Assembly (NCBI RefSeq): GCF_001618865.1
Contig: NZ_CP015136.1
Span: forward strand, 5,305,001 to 5,369,000
Source of the DNA: Luteitalea pratensis
Lineage (GTDB): Bacteria > Acidobacteriota > Vicinamibacteria > Vicinamibacterales > Vicinamibacteraceae
DNA length: 64,000 nucleotides
Direction: 5' to 3'
In this document: positions 1 to 9,843 of the stretch, in pieces
How the letters are laid out: each line of letters opens with the position of its first letter
How positions within the stretch are numbered: the stretch's first letter is position 1
Position numbers and translations under genes: made by a program
Notes under the pieces: model-generated
Told to the model about the DNA's origin: nothing
Databases searched by the model: none
The model's input: the letters and a program-made list of their open reading frames with translations, nothing else

Positions 1-435
1 CGTCATCACCGGGCGCAGCACGTCGCGCTCGGTCTCGCGCACCAGCGGATCGTAGGTGCTGCGAATCACGCGCAAGAGGTCGCGCGTGTCGTAGAAGATG
101 CCGCGCGCGCCCTTCTCCTGCAGCAGTGCCCGCAGGATCGCCACCGCGAGGTGCGTCTTGCCGACGCCCGGCGGGCCGAGCAGGAACAGGCCCCGATCGG
201 ATACGGGATAGCGCTGCACGAGCGAGCGCGCCGAGGCCAGCGCACGTTCGAGCGACTCGTTGCCGTAGGTCAGGAAGCCCGAGAAATCGCAGTGCTGATA
301 ACGGCGGGGGATGCGGGAGTCGGCGCGACGCCGCGTCGCCGAGGCCTGTCGCCAGCAATCACAACGGGTGACACGACGTTCACCGTCGTGCTCGACCGTC
401 TTCCAACCCGTTCCGTTGCAGAGTGCGCAGACCAC
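1..435 (-). CDS. DnaC/IstB-like AAA+ ATPase (C-terminal part cut by window edge)
   Basis: The visible 145 residues begin at a GTG (435) and run off the left edge. An N-terminal zinc-ribbon-like set (C3, C6, C25, C27) is followed by a linker and a Walker A motif GPPGVGKT at about residues 87-94, then helix and strand sequence typical of DnaC/DnaI/IstB helicase-loader ATPases. The family loads replicative helicase or assists IS21 transposase. No transposase partner is visible, and the zinc ribbon fits chromosomal DnaC-like loaders better. The start is uncertain: there is no ATG in frame and no clear Shine-Dalgarno. Walker B and sensor motifs lie outside the window. Confidence 0.8.
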   Translation of the reverse strand, partial: MVCALCNGTGWKTVEHDGERRVTRCDCWRQASATRRRADSRIPRRYQHCDFSGFLTYGNESLERALASARSLVQRYPVSDRGLFLLGPPGVGKTHLAVAILRALLQEKGARGIFYDTRDLLRVIRSTYDPLVRETERDVLRPVMT

Positions 436-501
436 GTTCAGGAAACGGCATGATAGCGCGAAGGGCGGACGACGACAGCCGAACGGCGAGCGAAGGTGCG
501 A

Positions 502-921
502 TCAGTCCTCGTGATCGGCTTGTATGGGCGCCTGGGCGTTGGTGCGTCCGAGCGATTCGGGCGCACTCTTGACCATCGCGGTGGAGAGCCGCTGCTCCCA
601 GTCGCCGAGCCCGCGCACCATTTCCTGCTTGACGTACGCCATGAACTCGTTCACCTCGTGCTGCATCTGGGCCATCCGCTCGCGCAGGTTGAGGATGATC
701 TCGACGCCGGCGAGGTTCACACCCAGTTCGCGCGTCAAGGTCAGGATCGTTTCGAGACGCTCGAGGTCCTCGTCGGAGTAGAGGCGCGTGTTGCCATCCG
801 TGCGCGACGGACGCAGCAGGCCCTCACGTTCGTAGAGCCGCAGCGTCTGCGGATGGATGTTGTAGCGCTGGGCGACGGCGCTGATCATGTACAGCGCCTT
901 GCCGGGACGACGCGTCGACAT
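502..921 (-). CDS. hspR: HspR, MerR-family heat-shock repressor
   Basis: A 139-residue protein with a MerR-type winged helix-turn-helix in the first 75 residues (YNIHPQTLRLYEREGLLRPS, then the wing NTRLYSDEDLERL) and a helical C-terminal half. It lies 3 nt after dnaJ, the position HspR holds in actinobacterial dnaK-grpE-dnaJ-hspR operons. HspR represses dnaK operons by binding HAIR inverted repeats with DnaK as co-repressor. Autoregulation of this operon is inferred from position only, because no clear HAIR site (CTTGAGT-N7-ACTCAAG) was found at the dnaK promoter. Confidence 0.9.
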   Translation of the reverse strand: MSTRRPGKALYMISAVAQRYNIHPQTLRLYEREGLLRPSRTDGNTRLYSDEDLERLETILTLTRELGVNLAGVEIILNLRERMAQMQHEVNEFMAYVKQEMVRGLGDWEQRLSTAMVKSAPESLGRTNAQAPIQADHED

Positions 922-924
922 CGG

Positions 925-2097
925 TCAGCCTTCCGTCTTCACCACCACGCGGTGGCGGTGGCTGGAGTGGTCCGTGGACGCATGCGTGTCCAGGCCGTGC
1001 CCATCGTCGCCGCCAACGCGCCAGTGGGCACGCACGTCCTCGGGATGCAGGCGCGCGAACTCCTGCATCAGCTCGCGGCCGCGGGCGTCGATCACCGGCG
1101 GCAGCACGAGTTGCACGTCGAGCACGAGATCCCCGCGTGAGCCCGTGCGTGGCGACGGCACGCCGCGCTCGCGCAGGCGCAGGCGCTGACCCGACTGGAT
1201 GCCTGGCGGCACGCGCACCGACACGGGGCCATCAGCGGTCGGCACGACCACCCGCGCCCCGAGCACGGCCTCGTGCACGGCAACGGGCAGGACCATGTGC
1301 AGGTCGTTGCCCTGGCGCGTGACCCTCGCGTCCGGAGCGATGCGGATGCGGACATGCAAGTCGCCCGCAGGGCCGCCGCGGGCGCCCGCATGACCCTCAC
1401 CAGGCTGCACGAGCTGATCGCCGTCGGCCAGCCCTGGTGGCACGGTGATCCCCACGGTTTCCGTGGTGTCGTGCTGTCCCTGCCCGTGGCAGCCATGACA
1501 TGGCCGCTGGACAATCACGCCAGCGCCGCGGCAGGCGTCGCATGGCCGCACGAACACCATGTGCCCGCGCCCCAGCCGCTGCTGCCCGGCGCCACCGCAC
1601 GTGCGGCAGGGCGCCGGCGGCGCGTCGAGGACCCCAAGGCCTCCGCACAACCGGCACGCGACCCGTCGCTGCACGTCCACCCGGCGCGTCGCGCCGTGCA
1701 GGACGTCGGCGAGCGTGAGCGTGATGTCGGTGTGGAGGTCGGCACTGCGGGCGGCGCCTGACGCGCCGCCGGCCGCCTGGCGGAAGACGTCGACGAAGAG
1801 GTCGCCGAACGTCGAGGCCTCGGCGCCCTGCACCATGAGCGAGAAATCGAAGCCGGCAAACGCCGGCGGTGTCGCCGGCGCCGGTGGCACGACGACACCC
1901 GTGGCGTCATAGGCCCGCCGTCGGACGGGGTCCACCAGTGTGTCGAACGCCTCGGTGATGGCGCCGTAGCGCCGCGCGGCCTCCGCGTTGCCGGGATTCA
2001 GATCGGGATGCCAGCGGCGCGCAAGGCGGCGGTAGGCCCGCCGCACCTGCGCCTCCGACGCATCCCGATCGAGTCCCAGCAGCTCGTACGGAGACAT
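925..2097 (-). CDS. dnaJ: DnaJ, Hsp40 co-chaperone (type I)
   Basis: A 390-residue J protein. The J domain spans residues 1-70 with the HPD signature at 30-32, which stimulates DnaK ATPase. Residues 75-130 replace the classical G/F linker with a Pro/Ala/Gly/Phe-rich stretch. The cysteine-rich domain carries four zinc motifs (CRLCGG, CRTCGG, CDACRG, CHGCHG). Two beta-sandwich substrate-binding domains follow, and the tail is His-rich and charged. The start ATG lies 3 nt after the dnaK stop, so the two are co-translated. No grpE is present between dnaK and dnaJ, unlike the usual order. Confidence 0.95.
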   Translation of the reverse strand: MSPYELLGLDRDASEAQVRRAYRRLARRWHPDLNPGNAEAARRYGAITEAFDTLVDPVRRRAYDATGVVVPPAPATPPAFAGFDFSLMVQGAEASTFGDLFVDVFRQAAGGASGAARSADLHTDITLTLADVLHGATRRVDVQRRVACRLCGGLGVLDAPPAPCRTCGGAGQQRLGRGHMVFVRPCDACRGAGVIVQRPCHGCHGQGQHDTTETVGITVPPGLADGDQLVQPGEGHAGARGGPAGDLHVRIRIAPDARVTRQGNDLHMVLPVAVHEAVLGARVVVPTADGPVSVRVPPGIQSGQRLRLRERGVPSPRTGSRGDLVLDVQLVLPPVIDARGRELMQEFARLHPEDVRAHWRVGGDDGHGLDTHASTDHSSHRHRVVVKTEG

Positions 2098-2100
2098 CGC

Positions 2101-3996
2101 TTACTTCTCGTCGACAACCTCGGCGTCGATCACCTCGCCGTCGACAGGCGCCCCGGATCCGCCCGGACCGCCAGCCGCGCCGTCGGTGCCGCCCGACGCC
2201 TCCGTCTGGCGGTAGAGGGCCTCCGCGGCCTTGGCCTGCGCGGTGACGAGTTGATCCACGGCAGCGGTAATGGCCGCTGCGTCCTCGCCCTCGAGGGCCT
2301 TGCGCACCGCGGCGACGGCATCGGTCACCGGCTGCTTGTCGGCATCGGTGAGCTTGTCACCGGCGTCGGTCAGCATGCGCTCGGCCTGGTAGGCCGCCTG
2401 CTCGGCCTTGTTGCGCGTCTCGATCTGCTCGCGACGCTGCCGATCCTCCTCGGCGTGCAGTTCGGCATCCTTCATCATCTTGTCGACCTCGTCCTTGCTG
2501 AGGCCGCTGGAGCCGGTGATCGTGATCTTCTGCTCCTTGCTGGTCGCGCGATCCTTGGCCGACACGTTCACGACGCCGTTGGCGTCGATGTCGAACGTCA
2601 CCTCGATCTGCGGCACACCGCGTGGCGCCGGCGGAATCCCATCGAGATGGAACTTGCCGAGGCTCTTGTTGTCGCGCGCCATCTGCCGCTCGCCCTGGAG
2701 GACGTGCACTTCGACGCTCGGCTGGCTATCGGACGCGGTCGAAAAGACCTCGCTCTTGCGCGTCGGAATCGTGGTGTTCCGATCGATGAGGCGGGTCATG
2801 ATGCCACCGAGCGTCTCGATGCCGAGCGACAGCGGCGTCACGTCGAGGAGCAGGAGATCCTTGACTTCGCCCGTCAGCACACCGGCCTGCACGGCGGCGC
2901 CGATGGCCACGACCTCGTCCGGGTTGACGCTCTTGTTCGGCTCCTTGCCGAACAGGTCCTTCACCAGCTGCTGCACGCGCGGCACGCGGGTCGAACCGCC
3001 GACGAGCACCACCTCGTGGATCTGCGACGGCTGCAGGCCCGCATCCGTGAGCGCCTGCCGCGTCGGCCCGAGCGCCCGCTGGAGCAGGTCTTCGACGAGC
3101 GATTCGAACTTGGCGCGCGACAGCTGCAGCGACAGGTGCTTGGCGCCCGATGCATCAGCGGTGATGAACGGCAGGCTGATGTCGGTCTGCATCGTGCTCG
3201 AGAGCTCGATCTTGGCCTTCTCCGCCGCCTCGCGCAGGCGCTGCAACGCCATGCGGTCCTTGCTCAGGTCGATGCCTTCCTGCTTCTTGAACTCCGCGAT
3301 GATCCACTCGATGACGCGTTGATCGAGGTTGTCACCACCGAGGTGCGTGTCGCCGTTGGTCGACTTGACCTCGACCACGCCCTCGCCCACTTCGAGGATC
3401 GAGATGTCGAAGGTGCCGCCGCCGAAGTCGAACACGGCGATCGTCTGGTCGCCCTTCTTGTCCAGGCCGTAGGCCAACGCCGCGGCAGTCGGCTCGTTGA
3501 CGATGCGCTTGACCTCGAGACCGGCGATGCGACCGGCTTCGATGGTGGCCTGGCGCTGCGCGTCATTGAAGTACGCCGGCACCGTGATCACGGCCTGCGT
3601 CACCGATTGGCCCAGGTACTCCTCGGCCGCCTGCTTCAGCTTCTGCAACACCATGGCGCTGATTTGCGGCGGCGCCCACTTCTGCCCGCCCGCCTCGATG
3701 CGCACGTCGGCGCCTTCCTTGACGGCGTGGTACGGCACCAGCTTCATCTCGTCGCTGACTTCCTCGAAGCGACGCCCCATGAAGCGCTTGATCGAATAGA
3801 CCGTGTTCTCGGCATTGGTGGCGGCCTGGCGCTTGGCGACCTGGCCGACGAGACGCTCGCCGGACTTGGTGAAGGCCACAACCGACGGTGTCAGCCGGCT
3901 GCCTTCAGGATTCGTGATGACGGTGGGTTCTCCACCTTCCATGACTGCGACGACCGAGTTGGTCGTCCCGAGGTCGATACCAATGACTTTGCTCAT
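2101..3996 (-). CDS. dnaK: DnaK, Hsp70 chaperone
   Basis: A 631-residue Hsp70. The N-terminal ATPase begins with [14 protein letters not shown] and contains the phosphate-loop signature [10 protein letters not shown]. It is followed by the substrate-binding beta-domain ([14 protein letters not shown]) and the helical lid, and ends in a short acidic tail, EVVDEK. The ATG at 3996 is chosen over an upstream ATG at 4029 because it gives the canonical MSKVIGID start and has an AGAGGGG Shine-Dalgarno 8 nt before it. It is first in the dnaK-dnaJ-hspR operon, behind a near-consensus sigma-70 promoter. Confidence 0.98.
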   Translation of the reverse strand: MSKVIGIDLGTTNSVVAVMEGGEPTVITNPEGSRLTPSVVAFTKSGERLVGQVAKRQAATNAENTVYSIKRFMGRRFEEVSDEMKLVPYHAVKEGADVRIEAGGQKWAPPQISAMVLQKLKQAAEEYLGQSVTQAVITVPAYFNDAQRQATIEAGRIAGLEVKRIVNEPTAAALAYGLDKKGDQTIAVFDFGGGTFDISILEVGEGVVEVKSTNGDTHLGGDNLDQRVIEWIIAEFKKQEGIDLSKDRMALQRLREAAEKAKIELSSTMQTDISLPFITADASGAKHLSLQLSRAKFESLVEDLLQRALGPTRQALTDAGLQPSQIHEVVLVGGSTRVPRVQQLVKDLFGKEPNKSVNPDEVVAIGAAVQAGVLTGEVKDLLLLDVTPLSLGIETLGGIMTRLIDRNTTIPTRKSEVFSTASDSQPSVEVHVLQGERQMARDNKSLGKFHLDGIPPAPRGVPQIEVTFDIDANGVVNVSAKDRATSKEQKITITGSSGLSKDEVDKMMKDAELHAEEDRQRREQIETRNKAEQAAYQAERMLTDAGDKLTDADKQPVTDAVAAVRKALEGEDAAAITAAVDQLVTAQAKAAEALYRQTEASGGTDGAAGGPGGSGAPVDGEVIDAEVVDEK

Positions 3997-4070
3997 GACG
4001 TCAGCCCCTCTGCGTAAGCAATGGGCCACTCCTCGGGTACGTCCCTCGGTTAGCCCTTCATAACCATGGC

Positions 4071-4099
4071 ATCATAAAATCTGAGCTCGTTTATGTCAA
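4071..4099 (-). promoter_or_regulatory. dnaK operon sigma-70 promoter
   Basis: On the minus strand TTGACA (4099-4094) is separated by 17 bp from TATGAT (4076-4071). This is an almost perfect housekeeping promoter, and it predicts a leader of about 68 nt before dnaK. Neither a HAIR (HspR) nor a CIRCE (HrcA) operator of canonical form overlaps it. A GAGCTC palindrome lies in the spacer. Confidence 0.8.
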
Positions 4100-4102
4100 C
4101 AC

Positions 4103-4172
4103 AGGTACGGGTACACGGGAACCGGGAACCGGGGAACCAGAGCGTCGGGATTAGAATTCGGGATTCGGAATG
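4103..4172. repeat. Heptad-word array (GGAACCG / GGGATTC type)
   Basis: Degenerate 7-bp units follow one another in register: GGTACGG, GTACACG, GGAACCG, GGAACCG, GGGAACC, then CGGGATT, AGAATTC, GGGATTC. It resembles the GGGTACC array before cmk (49957-50030) and the array inside uvrC. Confidence 0.7.
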
Positions 4173-4226
4173 TGTGTTCGATTACGTGGACGGGCGGCCG
4201 CGTCGCCGGCGGTGCGCGTGAGGACT

Positions 4227-4262
4227 CGTTAAGCGTTAAGCGTTAGTCGTTACGCGTTCTGT
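4227..4262. repeat. Heptad-word array (CGTTAAG type)
   Basis: Five consecutive 7-bp units: CGTTAAG, CGTTAAG, CGTTAGT, CGTTACG, CGTTCT. The reverse complement of the same word forms the array just after the next gene (6054-6085), so the FecR-like gene is flanked by inverted arms. Confidence 0.8.
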
Positions 4263-4357
4263 CCCCCCTGGCCCGTCCGTTGCTGTAAGGGGCGAGTCCT
4301 AGAGAAAGACCGCCGGCCGGCCGGCCGATGCCACGGCACTGGCTGTGAAAGGAACAC

Positions 4358-6046
4358 ATGAACGCGCTGGTCTTCGTTGCTCCGCTGGCCCTGGCCGTTG
4401 CCCTCGTGCTTCCCGCGAACGCAACCGCCCAACCGGCCGAGGCCCCGCCGGCCGACACGCCGCCCCATCTCATCCGGCTGGAGGGCAGCGGCGCGCAGGC
4501 GATCCGCGACGGCGCCGCGACGCCGGTCGAGCAGGGCGACCCCGTGTTCTTCGGCGATCGCCTCGACCTCGGGGACGCCTATGGGCAGGTGCTCTGGGGC
4601 GATGGCTCCCGCATCGCGCTCGATCGGGGCGCACGTCTCGACGCCCTGGCCGAGGACCTGCTGGCGCTCACGGCCGGACGTACGCTGGTCAGCCGGCCGG
4701 CCGGCGCGACCGCGCCCCTGCGCCTCGACACACCGGCGGCCTCCCTCATCCTGGCTCCCGATGGCGAATACCGTGTCAGCCTCGACGGCGACGTGACGTC
4801 GCTCGCGGTCACACGCGGCCATGCCGACGTGCAGACCGGCATGGGCAACCAGATCGTCGGCGCGGGCTACCAGGTGGCCCTGCGCGACGGCATCACGCCT
4901 GAAGCCCCGCGTCGGTTCAATGCCGCAGGCTACGACAGCTTCATTGCGTGGGCCACCGCGCCGGTGGCGGCGCCAGCGGCCGGCGCTCCACTCGACACCT
5001 TCGAGGATCCGCGGTTCGAAGCCTATTCGGACGTCTTCAACCGATACGGCGGGTGGGAGACCGACCCGCAATACGGCGCCGTGTGGTACCCGACTGTCGC
5101 GGCCAACTGGCGGCCGTATACGGCTGGCTACTGGCACGCCTACGGCTCGGAGAACCAGTGGCTTTGGGTTGGCCGCGATCCGTTCGGCTGGCCGACGCAT
5201 CACTACGGCCGGTGGGGCATGAACAACGGCGGCCGCTGGTACTGGATGCCGGGGCGGCAGTGGGCCCCGGCGTGGGTCAGCTGGAGCGTTGGGCCCGGCT
5301 ACATTGGCTGGTCGCCGCTCGGCAATCAGGACCGACCGGTGCGTTCCTGGGACACGTTGTCGCAGCCACGCGGTGTCTACCCCGGCGGCACGCTCGACGC
5401 GTCGCGCGCGTGGACGGTCGTGCCCTCGGATCGCTTTGGGCAGCGAGGGCACATGAGCGCGTACGCCGTCGACCCGCGCACCCTCGACAACCTGTCGGCG
5501 TTCGTCTCGCAGCGCGTCGGTCCACCTGCCCGCTACGGCCATCCGGCCGGTGGTCCTGGCCGGTCCTACGGCGAGCAAGGCGGAACGGCCGTCTACGGCC
5601 CGGGCGGCTATTACGGCGGCGTGCGGTCGCGCAGTGGTGGCGACACGAACATCCGAGGCGGCGTCGGCCCGACCCGGGTAGGCCCGGGGTCACCGGGGTA
5701 CGGCGGCCCGACGCCGCCGCCCGAGGATCCGTACGAACGAGCGGAGCGCGCCGTCGCGCCGCGTGGCCGCCAGCGCCCTGCCGCGCAGGACACCGCCACC
5801 CCGGCCCGGCCGCCGGCGCAGACGACCGATCCTGCGCCGCCCGCGCAAGCCGCGCCTCGCCAACGCACGCCGCCGCGCGAGACACCGACGCCATCGCCGC
5901 CCAAGGCTGCACGTGAGACTGCGCCGCCGCCACCGGCGGCCGCACCGCCGCCCGCGCCTCCAGCCGCCGATAGCACCCCGCCCGCCACATCCGCCGGTCG
6001 AAGCACGGGCACAGGCACAGGCCGTAGAGCCGTACCTCGTCCCTAG
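4358..6046 (+). CDS. Secreted FecR-like / DUF6600-type Trp-rich protein
   Basis: A 562-residue protein with a signal peptide (hydrophobic 4-22, cleavage near ATAQPAEA). Residues 35-190 look like a FecR-type beta domain (GDRLDLGDAYGQVLWGDGSR, then LDTPAASLIL). Residues 215-330 are Trp/Tyr/Gly-rich with repeated motifs such as YGAVWYPTVAANWRPYTAGY and GPGYIGWSPLG, as in DUF6600 proteins. The last 170 residues are a low-complexity Gly- then Pro-rich tail, presumably cell-envelope spanning. The start has a good AAGGA Shine-Dalgarno. Function is unknown: no FecI sigma factor or TonB receptor is adjacent, so an iron-regulatory role is not supported. Confidence 0.75.
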   Translation: MNALVFVAPLALAVALVLPANATAQPAEAPPADTPPHLIRLEGSGAQAIRDGAATPVEQGDPVFFGDRLDLGDAYGQVLWGDGSRIALDRGARLDALAEDLLALTAGRTLVSRPAGATAPLRLDTPAASLILAPDGEYRVSLDGDVTSLAVTRGHADVQTGMGNQIVGAGYQVALRDGITPEAPRRFNAAGYDSFIAWATAPVAAPAAGAPLDTFEDPRFEAYSDVFNRYGGWETDPQYGAVWYPTVAANWRPYTAGYWHAYGSENQWLWVGRDPFGWPTHHYGRWGMNNGGRWYWMPGRQWAPAWVSWSVGPGYIGWSPLGNQDRPVRSWDTLSQPRGVYPGGTLDASRAWTVVPSDRFGQRGHMSAYAVDPRTLDNLSAFVSQRVGPPARYGHPAGGPGRSYGEQGGTAVYGPGGYYGGVRSRSGGDTNIRGGVGPTRVGPGSPGYGGPTPPPEDPYERAERAVAPRGRQRPAAQDTATPARPPAQTTDPAPPAQAAPRQRTPPRETPTPSPPKAARETAPPPPAAAPPPAPPAADSTPPATSAGRSTGTGTGRRAVPRP

Positions 6047-6053
6047 CGGGCAC

Positions 6054-6085
6054 GGCTCACGCTTAACGCTTAACGCTCAACGCTT
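6054..6085. repeat. Heptad-word array, left arm (GCTTAAC)
   Basis: GGCTCAC, GCTTAAC, GCTTAAC, GCTCAAC, GCTTGAA follow in register directly after the FecR-like gene stop. It is complementary in type to the array at 6195-6228, giving a potential stem with a loop of about 110 bp. Confidence 0.75.
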
Positions 6086-6194
6086 GAAAGATGACGGCAA
6101 AGCCATGAAGGCGCTGCCGGACCTCTCTGCCCGCCATGCTTCCCGCATGAGGCGCCGAAACGTTGGGTGGCGTTGGGCGTTGACCAGCAGGCGG

Positions 6195-6228
6195 GAAGCG
6201 TTAGGCGTTAGTCGTTAAGCGTTACGAT
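6195..6228. repeat. Heptad-word array, right arm, running into the pbp1A -10 box
   Basis: GAAGCGT, TAGGCGT, TAGTCGT, TAAGCGT, then TACGAT. The last unit merges into the presumed -10 hexamer of the PBP1A gene. Confidence 0.75.
6223..6228 (+). promoter_or_regulatory. Probable -10 element of a leaderless PBP1A transcript
   Basis: TACGAT lies 7 nt before the ATG at 6236. There is no Shine-Dalgarno, so transcription would start at or next to the start codon. No good -35 is present. Confidence 0.4.
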
Positions 6229-6235
6229 CGCCCCA

Positions 6236-8494
6236 ATGCCCACCTACGTCGTTCGGGTTGCGCGCCAGGCGACCGTCTTCCTGCTGTTCATGCTGACGAT
6301 CGTGCTCGGCGCGGTGAGCGGCGTGCTGTTTGCGTTTGCGGGGGACCTGCCGCAGATCTCGGCGCTCGACGATTACGCGCCGAGCACCATCACCCGCATT
6401 TACGCCAACAACGGCGACGTCATCGGCGAGTTCGCCAAGGAGCGGCGGCTGGTCGTGACCTACGACGGCATCTCGCCCCTGCTCCGCCAGGCGATCGTCG
6501 CGGCCGAGGACAAGGACTTCGAGGAGCACGTCGGCCTCAGCGTGCCGCGCATCGTCATCACTGCCTTCAAGGACGTGGTGCACAAGCAGCGCGCCGGCGC
6601 CAGCACCATCACCCAACAGCTGGCGCGGATGCTCTTCCTGCAGGCCGACTACATGAAGGGCGGCGTCTACGCCCGCACGGGCGTCGCCGGGTGGGAACGC
6701 AAGGTCAAGGAAGCGATCATCTCCGTCCAGTTGGAGAAGCGCTTCACCAAGCGCGAGATCCTGACGCTGTACTGCAACACCACGTACTTCGGACACGGCG
6801 CCTACGGCGTCGAAGCGGCGTCGCGGCTGTACTTCGGCAAGGCCGCCCGCGACCTGGCGCTCGAGGAGGCGGCGCTCATCGCCGGCATCATTCAGGGCAA
6901 CGTGCGCCAGAGCCCGTACATCAACCCGGACGCTGCGGCGCGTCGGCGCAACTACGCGTTGCAGCGGATGGCGGAAGAGGGCTTCATCACGGCGCAGCAG
7001 GCCGCCGAGGCCAAGGGCAAGCCGATCAAGACCGCCGGACTGCCGAGGCAGGCCTATGCACAGGCGCAGTATTTCGTCGAAGAGGTCCGGCAGCAGCTCG
7101 AACAGCGGTTCGGCGCCAAGCAACTCTACGAGAACGGGCTGTCGGTGCAGACCAGCCTCGACCTGCCGCTGCAGCAGGCAGCCACGCGTGCGCTGCAGGC
7201 GGGCCTGCGGCGGCTCGATCAGCGGCGCGGGTTCCGGAAGCCGTCCAACCTGTTGACGGCCGGCGCCGACCTCGATGCGTATCGCCATCCCCGCTGGCAG
7301 GCGCCGATGGTTGTGGGCGACGTGATCCCCGCGGTGGTCACAGGCACCACGCCCGGCGAGATCCAGGCGCGCGCGGGACGCCTGGACGTCCGGATCCTCA
7401 AGGCGGGCTACGAATGGACCGGCAAGGCCAACGCCGGCGCGCTCGTCTCACGCGGCGATCTCGTGCAGGTGCTGATCGGTGAACTCGACGGTCACACCGC
7501 CACCGGCGGGCTCGCCCAGGACCCCGAACTGCAGGGCGGCGTCGTCGCCCTCGACAACCCCACCGGCCGGATCCTGGCGATGGTGGGCGGCTTCGACTTC
7601 GACCGCAGCAAGTTCAATCGCGCCATCCAGGCCTCACGCCAGCTCGGGTCGACGTTCAAGCTGGTGGTGTACACCGCCGCGATCGATCGCGGCTACACGC
7701 CGGCGAGCACGCTGCTCGACTCGCCCGTGTCGTTCCCGGGCGGCGCCGGATCACCGCCGTACGCGCCCCTCAACTACGACCGCCAGTTCGAGGGGCCGAT
7801 CTCGCTGCGTCGCGCGCTCGAGCAGTCGCGCAACGTGCCGACCGTGCGTCTGATGAACGCGCTCGGCCCGAAGCAGGTGGTCCAGTACGCGAAGAAGCTC
7901 GGGATCACGTCGACGATCCCGCCCTACCTGTCGAGTGCGCTCGGGGCCGGCGAGGCGACGTTGCTCGAGATCACCAACGCGTTCTCCCTGTTCCCGAACC
8001 AGGGTGTACGCATGACGCCGTATCAGATCGTCCGGGTCACCGATCGTGAGGGCAATGCCCTCGAGGAGAACCGGCCAGCACCGAGCGAAGCCATCCGCGC
8101 CGACACGGCCTTCGTCATGACCACGCTGCTGCGCGGCGTCGTGCAGCACGGCACTGCCACGCGTGCCGCCGTGCTCGACTGGCCGCTCGGCGGCAAGACC
8201 GGCACGACCGACGACTTCACCGACGCGTGGTTTGTCGGCTTCGACCCCGACATCACGATCGGGGTGTGGGTCGGGTTCGACACCAAGCGGCCGATCGGCC
8301 AGGGCCAGAGCGGCGCGGTCGCTGCCCTGCCCATCTGGATCGACGTCATGCAGCACTGGGTGGATCGACAGCGCAAGGCGGGCAAGGCCCCGCCCGACTT
8401 CCCTGCCCCCGGCAACATCATCTTCGCCACCAATGAGGCCGGCCAGCAGGAGGCCTTCATTGCGGGGACCGAGCCGGGAGCTGAGATCAGGTAG
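6236..8494 (+). CDS. mrcA: Class A penicillin-binding protein (PBP1A), bifunctional
   Basis: A 752-residue peptidoglycan glycosyltransferase/transpeptidase. One N-terminal membrane anchor spans about residues 8-35. The GT51 domain has AAEDKDFEEHVG (catalytic Glu near 90), GASTITQQLAR near 120 and the usual later motifs. The transpeptidase domain has the serine motif STFK near 471, SRN near 530 and KTGTT near 652. Family knowledge: it polymerises lipid II glycans and crosslinks stem peptides on the outer face of the inner membrane. Length is normal. The stop codon TAG is embedded in the palindromic repeat that follows. Confidence 0.95.
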   Translation: MPTYVVRVARQATVFLLFMLTIVLGAVSGVLFAFAGDLPQISALDDYAPSTITRIYANNGDVIGEFAKERRLVVTYDGISPLLRQAIVAAEDKDFEEHVGLSVPRIVITAFKDVVHKQRAGASTITQQLARMLFLQADYMKGGVYARTGVAGWERKVKEAIISVQLEKRFTKREILTLYCNTTYFGHGAYGVEAASRLYFGKAARDLALEEAALIAGIIQGNVRQSPYINPDAAARRRNYALQRMAEEGFITAQQAAEAKGKPIKTAGLPRQAYAQAQYFVEEVRQQLEQRFGAKQLYENGLSVQTSLDLPLQQAATRALQAGLRRLDQRRGFRKPSNLLTAGADLDAYRHPRWQAPMVVGDVIPAVVTGTTPGEIQARAGRLDVRILKAGYEWTGKANAGALVSRGDLVQVLIGELDGHTATGGLAQDPELQGGVVALDNPTGRILAMVGGFDFDRSKFNRAIQASRQLGSTFKLVVYTAAIDRGYTPASTLLDSPVSFPGGAGSPPYAPLNYDRQFEGPISLRRALEQSRNVPTVRLMNALGPKQVVQYAKKLGITSTIPPYLSSALGAGEATLLEITNAFSLFPNQGVRMTPYQIVRVTDREGNALEENRPAPSEAIRADTAFVMTTLLRGVVQHGTATRAAVLDWPLGGKTGTTDDFTDAWFVGFDPDITIGVWVGFDTKRPIGQGQSGAVAALPIWIDVMQHWVDRQRKAGKAPPDFPAPGNIIFATNEAGQQEAFIAGTEPGAEIR

Positions 8495-8576
8495 GGACGG
8501 CTCTCCGAGCCGTCCATCACCTCAGGTAGTGGCGTCCATCGCCCAGGAGATGGACCGCTCGGAGAGCGGTCCCTAC
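8493..8576. repeat. Two inverted copies of the GGTAGGGACC-GCTC palindromic repeat between convergent genes
   Basis: Perfect hairpins GGACGGCTC-TCC-GAGCCGTCC (8495-8515) and GGACCGCTC-GGA-GAGCGGTCC (8552-8572) face each other. Each copy reads GGTAGGGACnGCTC...GTCCATC outward-in, and the TAG stops of both mrcA and prfB abut the repeat. It may act as a bidirectional terminator, but there is no T-run. The same element recurs at 28331, 63448 and inside birA (21639). Confidence 0.85.
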
Positions 8577-9711
<1,135 letters not shown>

Positions 9712-9762
9712 ATTCACTCCTCCGGACAGCGCGGCTGCACCGCGACCTCACCGTCTTCGAAC

Positions 9763-9843
9763 GAAATACCGAAATGCCGAAATGCCGAAATGCTGAAATG
9801 TCGAAGGCAGGCAACGCTCTCGACATTCCAGCATTCCGGCATC
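9763..9843. repeat. Octad-word hairpin (GAAATGCC / GAATGTCGA family)
   Basis: Octads GAAATACC, GAAATGCC, GAAATGCC, GAAATGCT, GAAATGTC lead into a spacer, then TCTCGACATTCC, AGCATTCC, GGCATCA form the complementary arm. It fills the lnt-prfB spacer, and the TGA stop of lnt lies in the end of the array. Confidence 0.85.

Larger units (their letters stand above)
3997..4357. other. Intergenic region between divergent dnaK and the FecR-like gene
   Basis: 361 bp without a gene. It holds the dnaK promoter and leader, two heptad-word arrays (4103-4172 and 4227-4262) and a (CCGG)n run near 4312-4328. An AAGGA Shine-Dalgarno 5 nt before the ATG at 4358 serves the downstream gene. No convincing plus-strand promoter was picked out. 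Confidence 0.7.

Noticed and set aside
1-435. IS21-type transposition helper IstB
   Set aside because: No IstA transposase or terminal repeats are visible, and the zinc-ribbon N-terminus fits chromosomal DnaC-like loaders better. It cannot be fully excluded because the gene is cut.
2008-4017. 669-codon open frame on the plus strand over dnaK
   Set aside because: It is antisense to an unambiguous DnaK and arises from high-GC third-position bias. The translation shows no recognised domain.
4358-6046. FecR iron-signalling anti-sigma regulator
   Set aside because: No sigma factor or TonB receptor is adjacent, and the Trp-rich and Pro-rich parts are of the DUF6600 kind.
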